Origin: Sphingomonas sp. SUN019
Lineage (GTDB): Bacteria > Pseudomonadota > Alphaproteobacteria > Sphingomonadales > Sphingomonadaceae
Direction of reading: 5' to 3'
Length of the DNA stretch: 64,000 bases
Assembly (NCBI RefSeq): GCF_024758705.1
Contig: NZ_CP096971.1
Coordinates: forward strand, 2,232,001-2,296,000
The notes below the pieces were generated by a model that saw only the letters and a list, made by a program, of their open reading frames with translations, searched no databases and was not told where the DNA came from. The position numbers were made by a program, and so were the translations under genes. This document shows positions 8,865 to 18,831 of this stretch, one piece after another; within the stretch, counting starts at the first letter, position 1; every line of letters begins with the position of its first letter.

Positions 8865-9110
8865 TTATTGCGGGCCGGGGCCGCCGCGGCCAGGCATGAA
8901 GCGATAGGTGATCCGCCCCTTGGTCAGGTCGTAGGGGGTCAGTTCGACGAGCACTTCGTCGCCGACCAGCACGCGGATGCGGTTCTTGCGCATCTTGCCT
9001 GCGGTATGGCCGAGGATTTCGTGATCGTTCTCCAGCTTTACGCGGAACATCGCATTGGGCAGCAGTTCGACCACCTGCCCACGCATTTCGAGAAGTTCTT
9101 CTTTCGCCAA
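8865..9110 (-). CDS. infA: Translation initiation factor IF-1
   Basis: 81-residue S1/OB-fold protein that occupies the 30S A site. The sequence [19 protein letters not shown] and the downstream [15 protein letters not shown] are diagnostic. The conserved N terminus begins AKEELL, directly after a TTG at 9110, so I take TTG as the start; a GAGA-type ribosome site lies about 9 bases upstream. An open frame extends further upstream but its residues are not conserved. A Gly/Pro-rich tail (GRGGPGPQ) is typical of alphaproteobacteria. Confidence 0.95.
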   Translation of the reverse strand: MAKEELLEMRGQVVELLPNAMFRVKLENDHEILGHTAGKMRKNRIRVLVGDEVLVELTPYDLTKGRITYRFMPGRGGPGPQ

Positions 9111-9295
9111 GCAGTGTCTCTTTCGGGTTCGGACGCGTGGCGCGCCCTTAGCGGAACGCCTGTGAAAAGGGAAGCGAGGGGGCCGGGAGCGGGCAAGGGT
9201 TCCGAAGGTTCCGGGAAACGGTGCTTTCGCGCCTTCCCTCTGCGCCCAAGGAAATGGTGTCGCTGGGCGTGCGAGACAAGCTGCCGGGCCGAAGG

Positions 9296-12156
9296 TCACG
9301 GCGCGTCCGCGTTGCGCGCACGGCGACGGGCGACGCGGACGTTGGCGCGGACGCCGGTGGTGGCCAGCGGGTTCACCAGCGCCTCATACCGGCCGAACAG
9401 ATGTTCGACGCGGTCGCGGTCCGACGCGAACGGGGAGGGGCGATAGAGTTTGTCAACGGCCGCATCGAGCGCGTGATGCGCGCGGCGGAGATCGGCGGGC
9501 ATCGTGTCGGGATCGTAAAGGTCGGCCAGACTGGCGGTCGGATGCGCGGCGCGCGCGTCGAGCACGGCTTGCGCGAGGGCCTCGATCTTCGTGCGTTGCG
9601 CCGGGGTGGCATCGGGCCACGGGAAGGTGTTATAGACGAGGCCAATCGAATAGCGAAAATCGCTCTTGAGACGACCACCGATGTGGCTGAGCCAAGCCAT
9701 ATGCGCTCGACTATTGAAAAAAGCAAAGTGCCACAGTGACGCGCCGGCCAAGCAAAGAGCGGCGTCACTCGGAATTATTGGTGGCTCCAACCACCCGATC
9801 GGCACATATTCTCGACGCTCCGAACTAACTCTTGGGATTAGCAAAAATGGCTCTGTTGGCAATAGATTAATATGATATGTTGTAGGCGTCTTGGCCAGTA
9901 CTTGTGTTGGAGGACTTTTACTTTTTTCTCGGAATGAACGGACTGACGAGATACGATCAACGACGTGTGGCATACGTCTCAATCGGTCGGGCTTTGCTTC
10001 GTGCAGGGCCAGAATCCAGCGTTGCGTTCCGTTTATGAACTCTTCTGCGCCAACAAATGGCCGCATAAGGTCAGCCGCTTCGGGCTCGATATCCAGAAAC
10101 TGACGACGTTCTGAAGAAGTGAAAATGAAATTACCGCCATCGATTGGCTTCGAGCCGATCACTAGCCGAGGGGCATCGTTGATCGGTCGACCTTCCTCCC
10201 TCACTACTAAATGTTGATTCGCAACGCCGCGAGCATCAAACAAATACGCCGTCAGCGCCTCATGCCGACTCTCGATCGGATCGCGGCGGATATCGGGATA
10301 GCTGAACAGCCGTTTCTCGTTCGGCTCGTTATCGCGGTGCGTCAGTCCGATGACTACGACATGGACGTGCGCCTTGCCGCGGGCCTCGCTGCCCCAACTG
10401 AAGGTGCGGTGCGCGAACGAGATTTCGAGATGGAAGCGTTCGAACAGGATCGGCCACAATTGCGCGACCTGTTCGCCTTGACTGATCGAATTGGTTGCAA
10501 CGAAGGCGACGCGTATTTCGCTGTTCGCTGTTCGCTGTTCGCTGTTCGCTGTTCGCTGTTGTGTATGCTTATCCGCGGCGCGCAACCACTAATATACGCC
10601 CCCGCCTTGATAAACCAGGCCGCGACGAAATCGAGCGTTCCGCCGCTGCCGCCCAGCCCGGCGATCGCGCGGACCTGCGCGCGTTGTTCGGGGGTCTGGA
10701 ACTTGGCGCCGACGAACGGCGGGTTGCCCATGATGTAGTGCAGTTTTTCGGGCGCGATCAGGCTGGACCAGTCCGCCTCCAACGCATCGGCGTGCAAGAT
10801 GTGCGCGGAATTCTTCAGCGGGATGCGCGCCGAATTGCCCTGAAACGCTGCGTTGTAATCGTTGTTGGCCAGGTGATCGGCCATCCACATCGCCACCTCT
10901 GCGATGCGCGCGGGAAATTCCTCGATCTCGATGCCATGGAATTGTTCGACCGTGACGCGGCTGAGCAGCACGGCGTCGATCTGTTGCGTAGGGTACAGCG
11001 CCTTCAGGCAATCGAGTTCCAGCCGCCGGATCTCGCGATAGGCGACGACCAGGAAATTGCCGCAGCCACAGGCGGGATCGAGGAAGGTGAGGCGCGACAG
11101 TTTCGCCTGATATTCAAGCAATGCGGCATCGCGCCCGGTGCGGCGCGCGATCAGCTTGTCGAGTTCGGCGCGCAGGTCGTCCAGGAACAGCGGCCCGATG
11201 ACCTTCATGATATTGGCTTCGGACGTGTAGTGCGCGCCCTTTGCGCGCCGTTCCTTCGCGTCCATCACCGACTGGAACAGCGACCCGAAGATCGCCGGGC
11301 TGACCCCGGTCCAGTCGTGGCGGCACGCGTCGATCAACTGCCGGCGCATCTTCGCATCGAAGACGGGCGTGCGCAGCCGCCCGGAGAACAGCTGACCGTT
11401 GATATAGGGAAAGGCGTTCAATTCCCCCGACAGACCGGTCTGGCGATCGTCCTCATGCGTGTCGAGGACGTCGAACAGCTCCATCAGGATGCGGCCGGTG
11501 TCGCTGCCGTCCTCCCGCGTGTCGTTCTGCAGCAGTTCTAGGAAGATGTCCTTGGGCTGGAAGATGCCGGTGTCGTCGGCGAACATGCAGAACAGCAGAC
11601 GGACCAGCAGTTGCTCCAGCGCATGGCCGCGGTAGTTCGCCGCCTCCAGCGCGTCGTGGAGCAAACCCATCAGTTCGGCCGCCTTGATCGTCACCCCCGC
11701 CTGCGTTTCGAACGTGCGCTGGCGGCCGAGGACAAAGGCGAACGCCTCGATATGTTGGTGCAGGTCGGCAAGCGCGAAGCGGGTTTCCGCGCCGGTATCC
11801 AGATCGAGCAGCCGCCAGGTCTGGAAATCGCATGTCAGGACATGGCGCGGCTGTTCGGCGGGCGGGATGCCGTCGATGTAGTCCAGCGCCTGCACGCCCG
11901 CGCGATCCAGGTCGAGCCGCGCGCTTTTCTGTTCGATCAACAGGGTGCGCGGCCAGAACAGGTCCATGAAGCCGTGCTTGTTGTTCAGCAGCTTCACACG
12001 TTGTTCGCAGGTGGCGACGCGCCGGCGCTTCACGCCGAAGATGTCGAAGAAATCATTGTAGAAGGACTGGGTTTCGCCCTTCTCATAATGCGCGCCCTGC
12101 CATTCTTCGCTGAACGCGCGGGCGCGGCGCTTGATCTCGTCCCAACCCAGCCGCAT
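9296..12156 (-). pseudogene. MmeI-like type IIL restriction-modification enzyme, frame interrupted at a 7-bp tandem repeat (probable phase-variable OFF state)
   Basis: Two overlapping minus-strand frames make one gene. The first (12156 to 10354) has an N-terminal nuclease site Asp65-x9-Glu75-x-Lys77 (DLFWPRTLLIEQK), a helical spacer, methyltransferase motif I FLDPACGCGNF (Asp360) and motif IV NPPF (478-481). It loses homology at AGAYI (~residue 521). Homology resumes in a second frame at RVAFVATNSISQGEQ and runs to 9296 through the target recognition and C-terminal regions. The break coincides with six tandem copies of a 7-bp unit (10517-10560). Adding one unit or removing two joins the frames into ~950 residues, the family's usual length. 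As it stands the product is a ~600-residue protein without target recognition. No other lesion is visible. MmeI-type enzymes methylate and cut with one polypeptide, so this is a single-gene defence switch by inference. Confidence 0.85.
10517..10560. repeat. Heptanucleotide tandem repeat (TTCGCTG)x6, minus strand CAGCGAA
   Basis: Six complete copies plus two bases, perfect. On the coding strand the unit is CAGCGAA. Because 7 is not a multiple of 3 the tract encodes the repeating heptapeptide SEQRTAN in every frame and contains no stop, so copy-number change alters only the downstream frame. Frame arithmetic: current 6 copies joins wrongly; 4 or 7 copies restore the MmeI-like frame. Confidence 0.97.
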
Positions 12157-12200
12157 CGCACGTCCCCTTGAGCGCGCTATGTGCCGAGGATTCCGGGCAA

Positions 12201-12235
12201 AGAAAAGCCCCGCCCGGTGGTCACCGGACGGGGCT
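12201..12235 (-). terminator. Rho-independent terminator of the TonB-dependent receptor gene
   Basis: On the minus strand an imperfect GC-rich stem (AGCCCCGTCCGGTG with CACCGGGCGGGGCT) is followed by TTTTCTTTG. It lies 27 bases beyond the receptor stop codon. Confidence 0.85.
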
Positions 12236-12261
12236 CGCGGGTCGTACGCTCCCCCCGAGCG

Positions 12262-15162
12262 TTACAACCCGTAGCTGAGCCGCACGTACCCGAACCGGCC
12301 GGGCACGTCGTAGGTGGTCGGATCGTAGTTCGGACCGGCGCACGAGAAGCACGCGGGCGGATCGGTGTCGAACACGTTGTTCAGGCCGAGCGTCAGCCCG
12401 AACCTTTCCTCCATCCAGCTCGGCCGGAACGTCACCTGCGCATCGCCGTAGAAGCGGCTTTTCAGCTCGCGGCCGTTCTGGTTTTCGATCACGTTGTCGA
12501 TGTATCGACCGGTCAGCGCCAGCGCCACGGGGCCGATGTCCCAGTCGATCGTCGCCTGCCCCTTGAAGTTGGGATAGGCCTGATCGAGCGGGTCGGCGCC
12601 GCGTTCGGTGCCGGTATAGTCGGTCACCGTCACGCCGTTGGTCGCGGGCACGGTTTCCTTGTAGCTCAGCAGGTAATTGCCGCTGACCGACAGGCCGAAC
12701 GTGCCGACGCCCGTCTCACGCGTGCGCAGCGTGAAGGTGAAGTCGATCCCGTCGGTTTCGATCCGGCCGATGTTCAGCAGGACCGCGTTGATGTTCGAGA
12801 TGAACCCGTTCTGCGTGCGGTTGACGGCGGCGCAGGACAGGGGATCGCCAGTCAGCACGCAACGGCTGAGCAGCACGCTGCCCGGGATCGACGAAATCGC
12901 GCCGTCCACGGTGATGTCGTAATAATTCACCTCCAGGCTGAGCGCGCTGGCGAAGCCGTTGCGCGCCCACGTCGGGCTGTACACGCCGCCGTAGATCCAG
13001 GTTTCGGCCTTTTCGGGTTGCAGGCCTGAGTTGCCGCCGGTCAGCAGCGCGATCTGCCCGCCCTGCGGTTCGGTGTAGCTGCCGTTGGCCGGCACGCCGT
13101 TGGCGATGCAGTTCGTGCGCACGGTCGCATTGCTTTGGAACAACCCGCCCGGCGCGCTGGTGCACGGGTCGTCGAGCGGCTGATCGAAGCGCGACTGCGC
13201 GCCGAACAATTCGCCGATCGAGGCTGCGCGATAGCTTTCGGCATAGGAAGCACGCAGCAGCAGGTCCGACACCGGCTTCCACAAGACGCTGCCCGACAGG
13301 ACCGTGTTGCTGCCGAAGGTCGAAAAATCCGAGTAGCGCACCGCGCCGCTCAGTTCGACCAGGTTCAGGAATGGGACGTCCTTGATCAGCGGCAGGCGAA
13401 GCTCGCCATAGACTTCGTTGACCTTGAACGCGCCGCGCGCGGCCTGCGCCGGAATGTCCGAGCCCAGCCCGGCCTGGATGACCGGATCGGGGGTGAAGCT
13501 GCCCTGTTGATAGCGGTGCTCATATCCCGCCGCGACGCCGATCGGGCCGCCCGGCAGATCGAACAATTCGCCCGACACGTTGAAGGTGTAATCCTCCAGC
13601 CGCTGCTGGCTGCGCGAACGCTCGTCGAACGCCACGAAGCCCAGCATCGCAGGCGTGATCGATCCCTGACCGCCGAACACGTTGAACGGCACGCACGCTC
13701 CGGTGCACTGGCTGAGCGGTCCCAGCGCCTGCTGCAGCCGTGCGGCGTTGATGTTGCCGGTGAACAATTGCTTCGCGTCGTTCCAGCCGAGCACGACGTT
13801 AGCGTCGTAATACCAGTTCCTGCCGAACAGGTCGAACTTGCCGTCGACCGTGCCGGTCACCGACATCGTATCGACCGTCTGGTTATAGGTCCGCTGGCCG
13901 TTCTCGGTCACGCGGCGTGCGATGAACGAATAGGTCGCGGGCTGGCCGTTGGTGCCCGAATTCAGCGTGATGCCGAACGGGTTGAACGGATTGGTCGCGT
14001 CGATCGACACGGTGTCGAGCAGATTGCCGTTGCCCGCGTCGGGCCCCAGGAACAACGGCAGGAACGCCGCCTGATTCTGCGACTGCCGATGGTTCCATAC
14101 CGCCTTCACGCGCACGTTGAACGCTTCCGAAAACTCCGCGCGCGCATTGGCGAACGTGCCGTAGCGTTCGTTGGGCGTCAGGAAATAGTTGAAAGGCGCG
14201 AAGTTGAATCGGTCGGAGTTGGTGAAGGCGCGGAAATCGCCACCGACCAGGGTCGGGTCGTACACGCCGCGGCCGTTGAGCGGCGGGTTGCGCACGGTCA
14301 CGCTGCCGCCCGCGGGCAACGACGGGTTGCCGGTGTTGAACACGATGCGCCCGTTGACCGCCGCCGACGAACAGCCGCCGACCGCGTCGGTGCAGCTGGT
14401 CTGCCCGGGATTGGGGAATTGCGAGATCGCCCGGTCGCGCGTCCGCACCGAATCCTGCTTGGTGTAGAAACCGCCGACGTCGAGATGGACGCGGTCGGTG
14501 CCGCCGCCCCAGCTCAACTGGTAGTTCTGCGTCGCGCCGTCGTCTTCCTTCAGATACTGGCCGTATTGCGCCGACGCGCGAAAGCCCTTCTGCCCCGATT
14601 TCGTGATGATGTTGACGACGCCGCCGATCGCGTCCGTGCCGTACAGCGCGGAGGCGGCCGACTGCAGCACCTCGACCCGCTCGATCATCACGTCGGGAAT
14701 CGAATTGAGATCGACGGTGCCGGGAATGCCGCTCGCCGATGCGCCGTTTACGTAGCGCAGGCCGTCGACCAGCACCAACGTGCGCTTCGACCCCAGATAG
14801 CGCAGGTCGATCGCCGCCGAACCCGCGCCGACGCCGCCGCCGTCCGGCGGGTTGCCGAGGTTGCCCGAATTGTTGAATTTGGTGTTGAGGCCACCCGACG
14901 AGGCGGGAATGCGTTGCAGCACGTCGGCGATCGACGACAGGCCGGTCTTGGCGACCGCTGCGGAATCGATCGTGACGACGGGCGACGGATTGTCGAGCGG
15001 GTCGCGGCGGATGCGCGATCCGGTGACGACGACCTCCTGCGATTCCAGCGTGGCGGGATCCTCGGTCGGCGCGGCCTGCGCAAAGGCCGGCGCGGCCGAA
15101 AGCCCCGCGATCAGCGCCGTCGCCGCTACGCCGGAACGAACGATAGATTTCGTAACGCGCAT
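12262..15162 (-). CDS. TonB-dependent outer membrane receptor
   Basis: 966-residue outer-membrane active transporter. A signal peptide (ATALIAGLSAAPAFAQA) precedes the TonB box region EVVVTGSRI and an N-terminal plug (DVLQRIPASSGG, ALYGTDAIGGVVNIITKSG), then a ~700-residue beta barrel with the C-terminal consensus ending in GYVRLSYGL. The ATG at 15162 has GGGGA as ribosome site. Iron-siderophore or carbohydrate substrates are possible; sequence alone does not say. It stands alone between two defence-type genes, with its own terminator and a 180-base upstream region. Confidence 0.95.
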   Translation of the reverse strand: MRVTKSIVRSGVAATALIAGLSAAPAFAQAAPTEDPATLESQEVVVTGSRIRRDPLDNPSPVVTIDSAAVAKTGLSSIADVLQRIPASSGGLNTKFNNSGNLGNPPDGGGVGAGSAAIDLRYLGSKRTLVLVDGLRYVNGASASGIPGTVDLNSIPDVMIERVEVLQSAASALYGTDAIGGVVNIITKSGQKGFRASAQYGQYLKEDDGATQNYQLSWGGGTDRVHLDVGGFYTKQDSVRTRDRAISQFPNPGQTSCTDAVGGCSSAAVNGRIVFNTGNPSLPAGGSVTVRNPPLNGRGVYDPTLVGGDFRAFTNSDRFNFAPFNYFLTPNERYGTFANARAEFSEAFNVRVKAVWNHRQSQNQAAFLPLFLGPDAGNGNLLDTVSIDATNPFNPFGITLNSGTNGQPATYSFIARRVTENGQRTYNQTVDTMSVTGTVDGKFDLFGRNWYYDANVVLGWNDAKQLFTGNINAARLQQALGPLSQCTGACVPFNVFGGQGSITPAMLGFVAFDERSRSQQRLEDYTFNVSGELFDLPGGPIGVAAGYEHRYQQGSFTPDPVIQAGLGSDIPAQAARGAFKVNEVYGELRLPLIKDVPFLNLVELSGAVRYSDFSTFGSNTVLSGSVLWKPVSDLLLRASYAESYRAASIGELFGAQSRFDQPLDDPCTSAPGGLFQSNATVRTNCIANGVPANGSYTEPQGGQIALLTGGNSGLQPEKAETWIYGGVYSPTWARNGFASALSLEVNYYDITVDGAISSIPGSVLLSRCVLTGDPLSCAAVNRTQNGFISNINAVLLNIGRIETDGIDFTFTLRTRETGVGTFGLSVSGNYLLSYKETVPATNGVTVTDYTGTERGADPLDQAYPNFKGQATIDWDIGPVALALTGRYIDNVIENQNGRELKSRFYGDAQVTFRPSWMEERFGLTLGLNNVFDTDPPACFSCAGPNYDPTTYDVPGRFGYVRLSYGL

Positions 15163-15340
15163 GGAAAAGTCCCCTTTATTGCCCCACGACCAATTCATTG
15201 TGTCGTATTGTTGCAATAAAGCCCGAGGTGACGTGTTCACGCAATACGCTAACCGCCGTATCGGGACGGTTACGAAACTATTTAGATGGTGCGATGCAAA
15301 AAAGTCACGGATCGGCCCGATTGCGCTATCGCAGGTTCGC

Positions 15341-16345
15341 TCAGCCGAGAAACTCGCCCAAGCGCGCGACGATCGCCTCCTCGAGCCGATAAATGTCGGT
15401 CAGGTCGGAAACCGCGTGGCGCGTTTCTGCCTTGTCGACGAACGTGCCGACGTAGCGCGTGGTCGGGCTGTTGAAATGCAGCCTAGCGATCGTCTTGCGA
15501 TTGTTGTCGTCGAGCAGGATCGCGCAATAGGATTTTGAATCGCGGATCACGATACGGTTAGGCGCAACGTGCCGCGCGGCGATTGCCTGAACGATACGGA
15601 AGCCGCCGATTTCGTCCTCGGTGGTGATCACGCCATCGCCCTCCGACATATCGTCCGACGCGCCCTCATCGATGATCTCGGGCGCGGGATTGGCGACGTC
15701 GAGTGCGGAGGTGAGGCGGTCGTTCACGCGATCACGGATGAACGATGCGATGGTGTTGGTCAGCGTCGCGTGAAGCTGCTCCTTCACCGCCGCGGTGATC
15801 CGGCCGACCTGCACGCGCGCCGCCATCGATTGAAGCTTCAGGCGGCTCGCCTCGGCGACGATCGAGTCGATGTCGAAATGCGCGCGGGCGAAGCGCTCGA
15901 TCGTCGTCGGGTCGGTCCGTTTCAGCGCGTTCATCGAGAAAGCGAAGAACGGCTTGTCATCCATCTTGTTCGGCTGTTCGATGTCCGAATAGAATTGGTA
16001 GATCACGCCGTTGGTCAGGATCGCAACGCGCGCGTCGGTCGTCGCGAAATAGCGGAACAGCTGCGACGCGTGTTTCAGGTCCAGTTCGACCGAGGACGGC
16101 TTGCATTCGATCAGGATGCTTAGCCGACCATCGATGCAGATGGCATAGTCGACCTTTTCGCCCTTTTTGATCCCGACATCGGCGGTGAATTCCGGGATAA
16201 CCTCAGACGGGTTGAACACGTCGTAGCCGAGCGCCTGGAGGAACGGCATGACCAGCGCGGTCTTTGCCGCTTCTTCGGTCAGCAGCAGCTCACGATGCTG
16301 CGCTGTGCGCTTCTCAAGCTCGATCAGCCGTGACGCCAGTTCCAT
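15341..16345 (-). CDS. Solitary HsdR-N-type PD-(D/E)xK nuclease-domain protein
   Basis: 334 residues. The N-terminal ~190 residues resemble the nuclease domain of type I restriction HsdR subunits and related standalone proteins. The acidic site is KVDYAICIDG (Asp66) and LIECKPSS (Glu80, Lys82), and the QLFRYFATTDARVAILTNGV block is typical. There is no helicase motor, HsdM or HsdS nearby. The C-terminal ~100 residues (from ~235) look like a small beta domain (YCAILLDDNNRKTIARLHFN) also found in such solitary proteins. Defence or DNA-repair role is inferred from the fold and the neighbouring MmeI-like gene. Confidence 0.8.
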   Translation of the reverse strand: MELASRLIELEKRTAQHRELLLTEEAAKTALVMPFLQALGYDVFNPSEVIPEFTADVGIKKGEKVDYAICIDGRLSILIECKPSSVELDLKHASQLFRYFATTDARVAILTNGVIYQFYSDIEQPNKMDDKPFFAFSMNALKRTDPTTIERFARAHFDIDSIVAEASRLKLQSMAARVQVGRITAAVKEQLHATLTNTIASFIRDRVNDRLTSALDVANPAPEIIDEGASDDMSEGDGVITTEDEIGGFRIVQAIAARHVAPNRIVIRDSKSYCAILLDDNNRKTIARLHFNSPTTRYVGTFVDKAETRHAVSDLTDIYRLEEAIVARLGEFLG

Positions 16346-16446
16346 GCGTTGCTCCCCCCGATTGACGAGCGAGGCTGGCGATTTTCGCTTGTTTGTTCAA
16401 TCCCCTGATGACCGTTCTTTGCAAGTTAGGCTCTTGGTTAAGGGAA

Positions 16447-16547
16447 ACTCCGTCCGATACGGATCGGATGGAGTTTGGAAGGGCCTCCAGCGTCGCGGCG
16501 AAGCCGCGCCGTCGGACGGACGGGCGGGAAATTTGTCCCGCCCGTCC
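16447..16547. repeat. Two GC-rich palindromes, R4-type repeat, downstream of hppA
   Basis: An imperfect palindrome at 16447-16475 (CTCCGTCCGATACGGATCGG region), then GCGGCGAAGCCGCGCCGTCGG (the R4 core) and a 12-bp perfect stem (GGACGGGCGGGA / TCCCGCCCGTCC, 16518-16547) with a 6-base loop. Core R4 sequence recurs at about 47405 and 49385. Read on the minus strand, the hairpin follows the hppA stop by ~40 bases and could terminate that gene. The rest of 16346-16587 holds nothing else recognisable. Confidence 0.75.
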
Positions 16548-16587
16548 GCCGTCCGGGCTTTGGCTGATCGCCGCCTACCGCTTCGCG

Positions 16588-18747
16588 TTAGGTGGCTGCC
16601 AAAGCCGCGAGCAGCAACAGCGCGACAATGTTAGTAATCTTGATCATCGGGTTCACCGCCGGGCCCGCCGTGTCTTTGTACGGATCGCCGACGGTGTCGC
16701 CGGTCACCGCGGCTTTGTGCGCCTCGCTGCCCTTGCCGCCGTGATTGCCGTCCTCGATGTATTTCTTCGCATTGTCCCACGCGCCGCCGCCGCTGGTCAT
16801 CGAGATCGCCACGAACAACCCCGACACGATCACGCCGAGCAGCATCGCGCCGAGTGCGGCAAACCCCGCCGCCTGCCCCGCCACCAAGGTGATGGCGTAG
16901 TACAGCGCGATCGGCGACAGCACCGGCAGCAATGAGGGTACGATCATCTCCTTGATCGCGGCCTTTGTCACCAGATCGACCGTGCGGCCATAGTTCGGGC
17001 GGCTGGTGCCGAGCATGATGCCGGGGTTGTTGCGGAATTGCTCGCGCACTTCCTCCACCACCGCCCCCGCTGCGCGGCCGACCGCAGTCATGCCGAACGC
17101 GCCGAACAGATACGGCAGCAACGCGCCGAGCAGCAGCCCGACGATGACGTAGGGGTTGGACAGGCTGAAATCGACCGTGATGTCGGGGAAATACGTCTGC
17201 AGATCGGTCGTGTATGCGCCGAACAGCACCAGCGCCGCCAGACCCGCCGAGCCGATCGCATAGCCCTTCGTCACCGCCTTGGTCGTATTGCCGACCGCGT
17301 CCAGCGCGTCGGTGCGGTGGCGAACGTCGTCGGGCAGGCCCGCCATTTCGGCGATGCCCCCGGCGTTGTCGGTGACCGGGCCATAGGCGTCCAATGCCAC
17401 GACCATCCCGGCCTGCGACAGCATCGCGGTCGCCGCAAAGGCGATGCCGATGATGCCCGCTAGCTGGTACGACACGATGACCGCGACGACGATGACGAGC
17501 GTCGGCAGCGCGGTGGATTCAAGGCTGATCGCCAGACCCTGAATCACGTTGGTGCCGTGGCCGGTTTCCGACGCCTTCGCGATCGACTTCACCGGGCGAT
17601 AGTTGGTGCCGGTGTAATATTCGGTGATCCAGACGAGCAGCCCGGTGACCGCAAGCCCGACCAGCGAGCACCAGAACAGATCCATGCCGGTGAAGCTGGT
17701 GCCTGCGATCGGTGCGGCGTTGTTGGGCAGGTCGCTGGTCAACGCGTCGGTGCCCGCATCGAGGAAGCCCGCGCCGCCGATCACCGCATTAAGGTCGCCC
17801 AGCACATAGTGCATGGCTAGATAGATTGCCGGGATCGACAGGATCGCGCTGGTCCAGAAGCCCTTGTACAGCGCCCCCATGATGCTGCCCTTGCCGAGCC
17901 GCACGAAATAGGTGCCGATGATCGAGGTGATGATGCACACCCCGCCGATGATCAGCGGCAGCGTCATCAGCCGCATCAGTTCCGCCGCGTCGGCGGTGAT
18001 CAGCAGCGCGATCGAGATCATCGTCACGCCCAGCGTCACGACATAGGTTTCGAACAGATCGGCGGCCATGCCCGCGCAATCGCCGACGTTGTCGCCGACG
18101 TTGTCCGCGATGACCGCGGGGTTGCGGGGATCGTCCTCGGGGATGCCCGCTTCGACCTTGCCCACCAGATCGGCGCCGACGTCGGCCGCCTTAGTGAAGA
18201 TGCCGCCGCCCAGACGCGCGAAAATCGAAATGAGCGATGCGCCGAACGCCAGCGCGGTCAGCGCCTCGACGATTTCGCGCGCGTTGGGGGCCAGCGCCTC
18301 CGGCCCGGTCAGATACCAGAAGAAGCCCGCGATCGAGAGCAGGCCGAGCCCCGCGACGAGCATTCCCGTCACCGCGCCCGAGCGGAACGCCATCGTCAGG
18401 CCGCCCTGCAGGCTGGTGCGCGCAGCCTCCGCAGTGCGCACGTTGGCGCGGACCGAGATGTTCATGCCGACATAGCCCGCGACGCCCGACAGCACCGCGC
18501 CAATGACGAATCCGACCGTGGAAAGTACGCCCAAGGTGATCGCCAGGATTACCGCGACGATGACGCCGACGATCGCAATGGTGGTGTATTGGCGGCCCAG
18601 ATAGGCCTTTGCGCCTTCCTGAATGGCGGACGCGATGTCCTGCATCTTTTCATTGCCGGGCGAGGCGCGGAGCACCTGCTGGCTGGTGACGAAACCATAG
18701 ACCACGGCCAACAGGCCGCAGAGAATGGCGATATAGACTGGCGTCAT
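16588..18747 (-). CDS. hppA: Membrane-bound proton-translocating pyrophosphatase (K+-independent type)
   Basis: 719 residues with about 16 membrane segments; couples pyrophosphate hydrolysis to proton export. The PPi-binding signatures [11 protein letters not shown] and [12 protein letters not shown] are intact. The segment [10 protein letters not shown] has Lys where potassium-dependent enzymes carry Ala, which by family rules points to the K+-independent class. The ATG at 18747 gives MTPVYIAIL, starting the first membrane helix; the upstream extension has no support. Confidence 0.96.
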   Translation of the reverse strand: MTPVYIAILCGLLAVVYGFVTSQQVLRASPGNEKMQDIASAIQEGAKAYLGRQYTTIAIVGVIVAVILAITLGVLSTVGFVIGAVLSGVAGYVGMNISVRANVRTAEAARTSLQGGLTMAFRSGAVTGMLVAGLGLLSIAGFFWYLTGPEALAPNAREIVEALTALAFGASLISIFARLGGGIFTKAADVGADLVGKVEAGIPEDDPRNPAVIADNVGDNVGDCAGMAADLFETYVVTLGVTMISIALLITADAAELMRLMTLPLIIGGVCIITSIIGTYFVRLGKGSIMGALYKGFWTSAILSIPAIYLAMHYVLGDLNAVIGGAGFLDAGTDALTSDLPNNAAPIAGTSFTGMDLFWCSLVGLAVTGLLVWITEYYTGTNYRPVKSIAKASETGHGTNVIQGLAISLESTALPTLVIVVAVIVSYQLAGIIGIAFAATAMLSQAGMVVALDAYGPVTDNAGGIAEMAGLPDDVRHRTDALDAVGNTTKAVTKGYAIGSAGLAALVLFGAYTTDLQTYFPDITVDFSLSNPYVIVGLLLGALLPYLFGAFGMTAVGRAAGAVVEEVREQFRNNPGIMLGTSRPNYGRTVDLVTKAAIKEMIVPSLLPVLSPIALYYAITLVAGQAAGFAALGAMLLGVIVSGLFVAISMTSGGGAWDNAKKYIEDGNHGGKGSEAHKAAVTGDTVGDPYKDTAGPAVNPMIKITNIVALLLLAALAAT

Positions 18748-18831
18748 CGCGTGGCTATCCCCTCTTCGTTTCCGCACGGCCTCTGATGAGCCGCAATCCT
18801 CGGTTGCGGGAGGGGTAGAGGCCGCGTTTCG

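Noticed and set aside
10517..10560. CRISPR-like array
   Set aside because: The units are 7 bp with no spacers, so it is a simple tandem repeat.
10495..11541. Plus-strand frame crossing the 7-bp repeat
   Set aside because: Antisense to the methyltransferase part and low complexity; the minus-strand reading carries all motifs.
13135..15219. Nearly 700-codon plus-strand frame opposite the TonB-dependent receptor
   Set aside because: Arg-rich shadow of the receptor; no ribosome site or domain.
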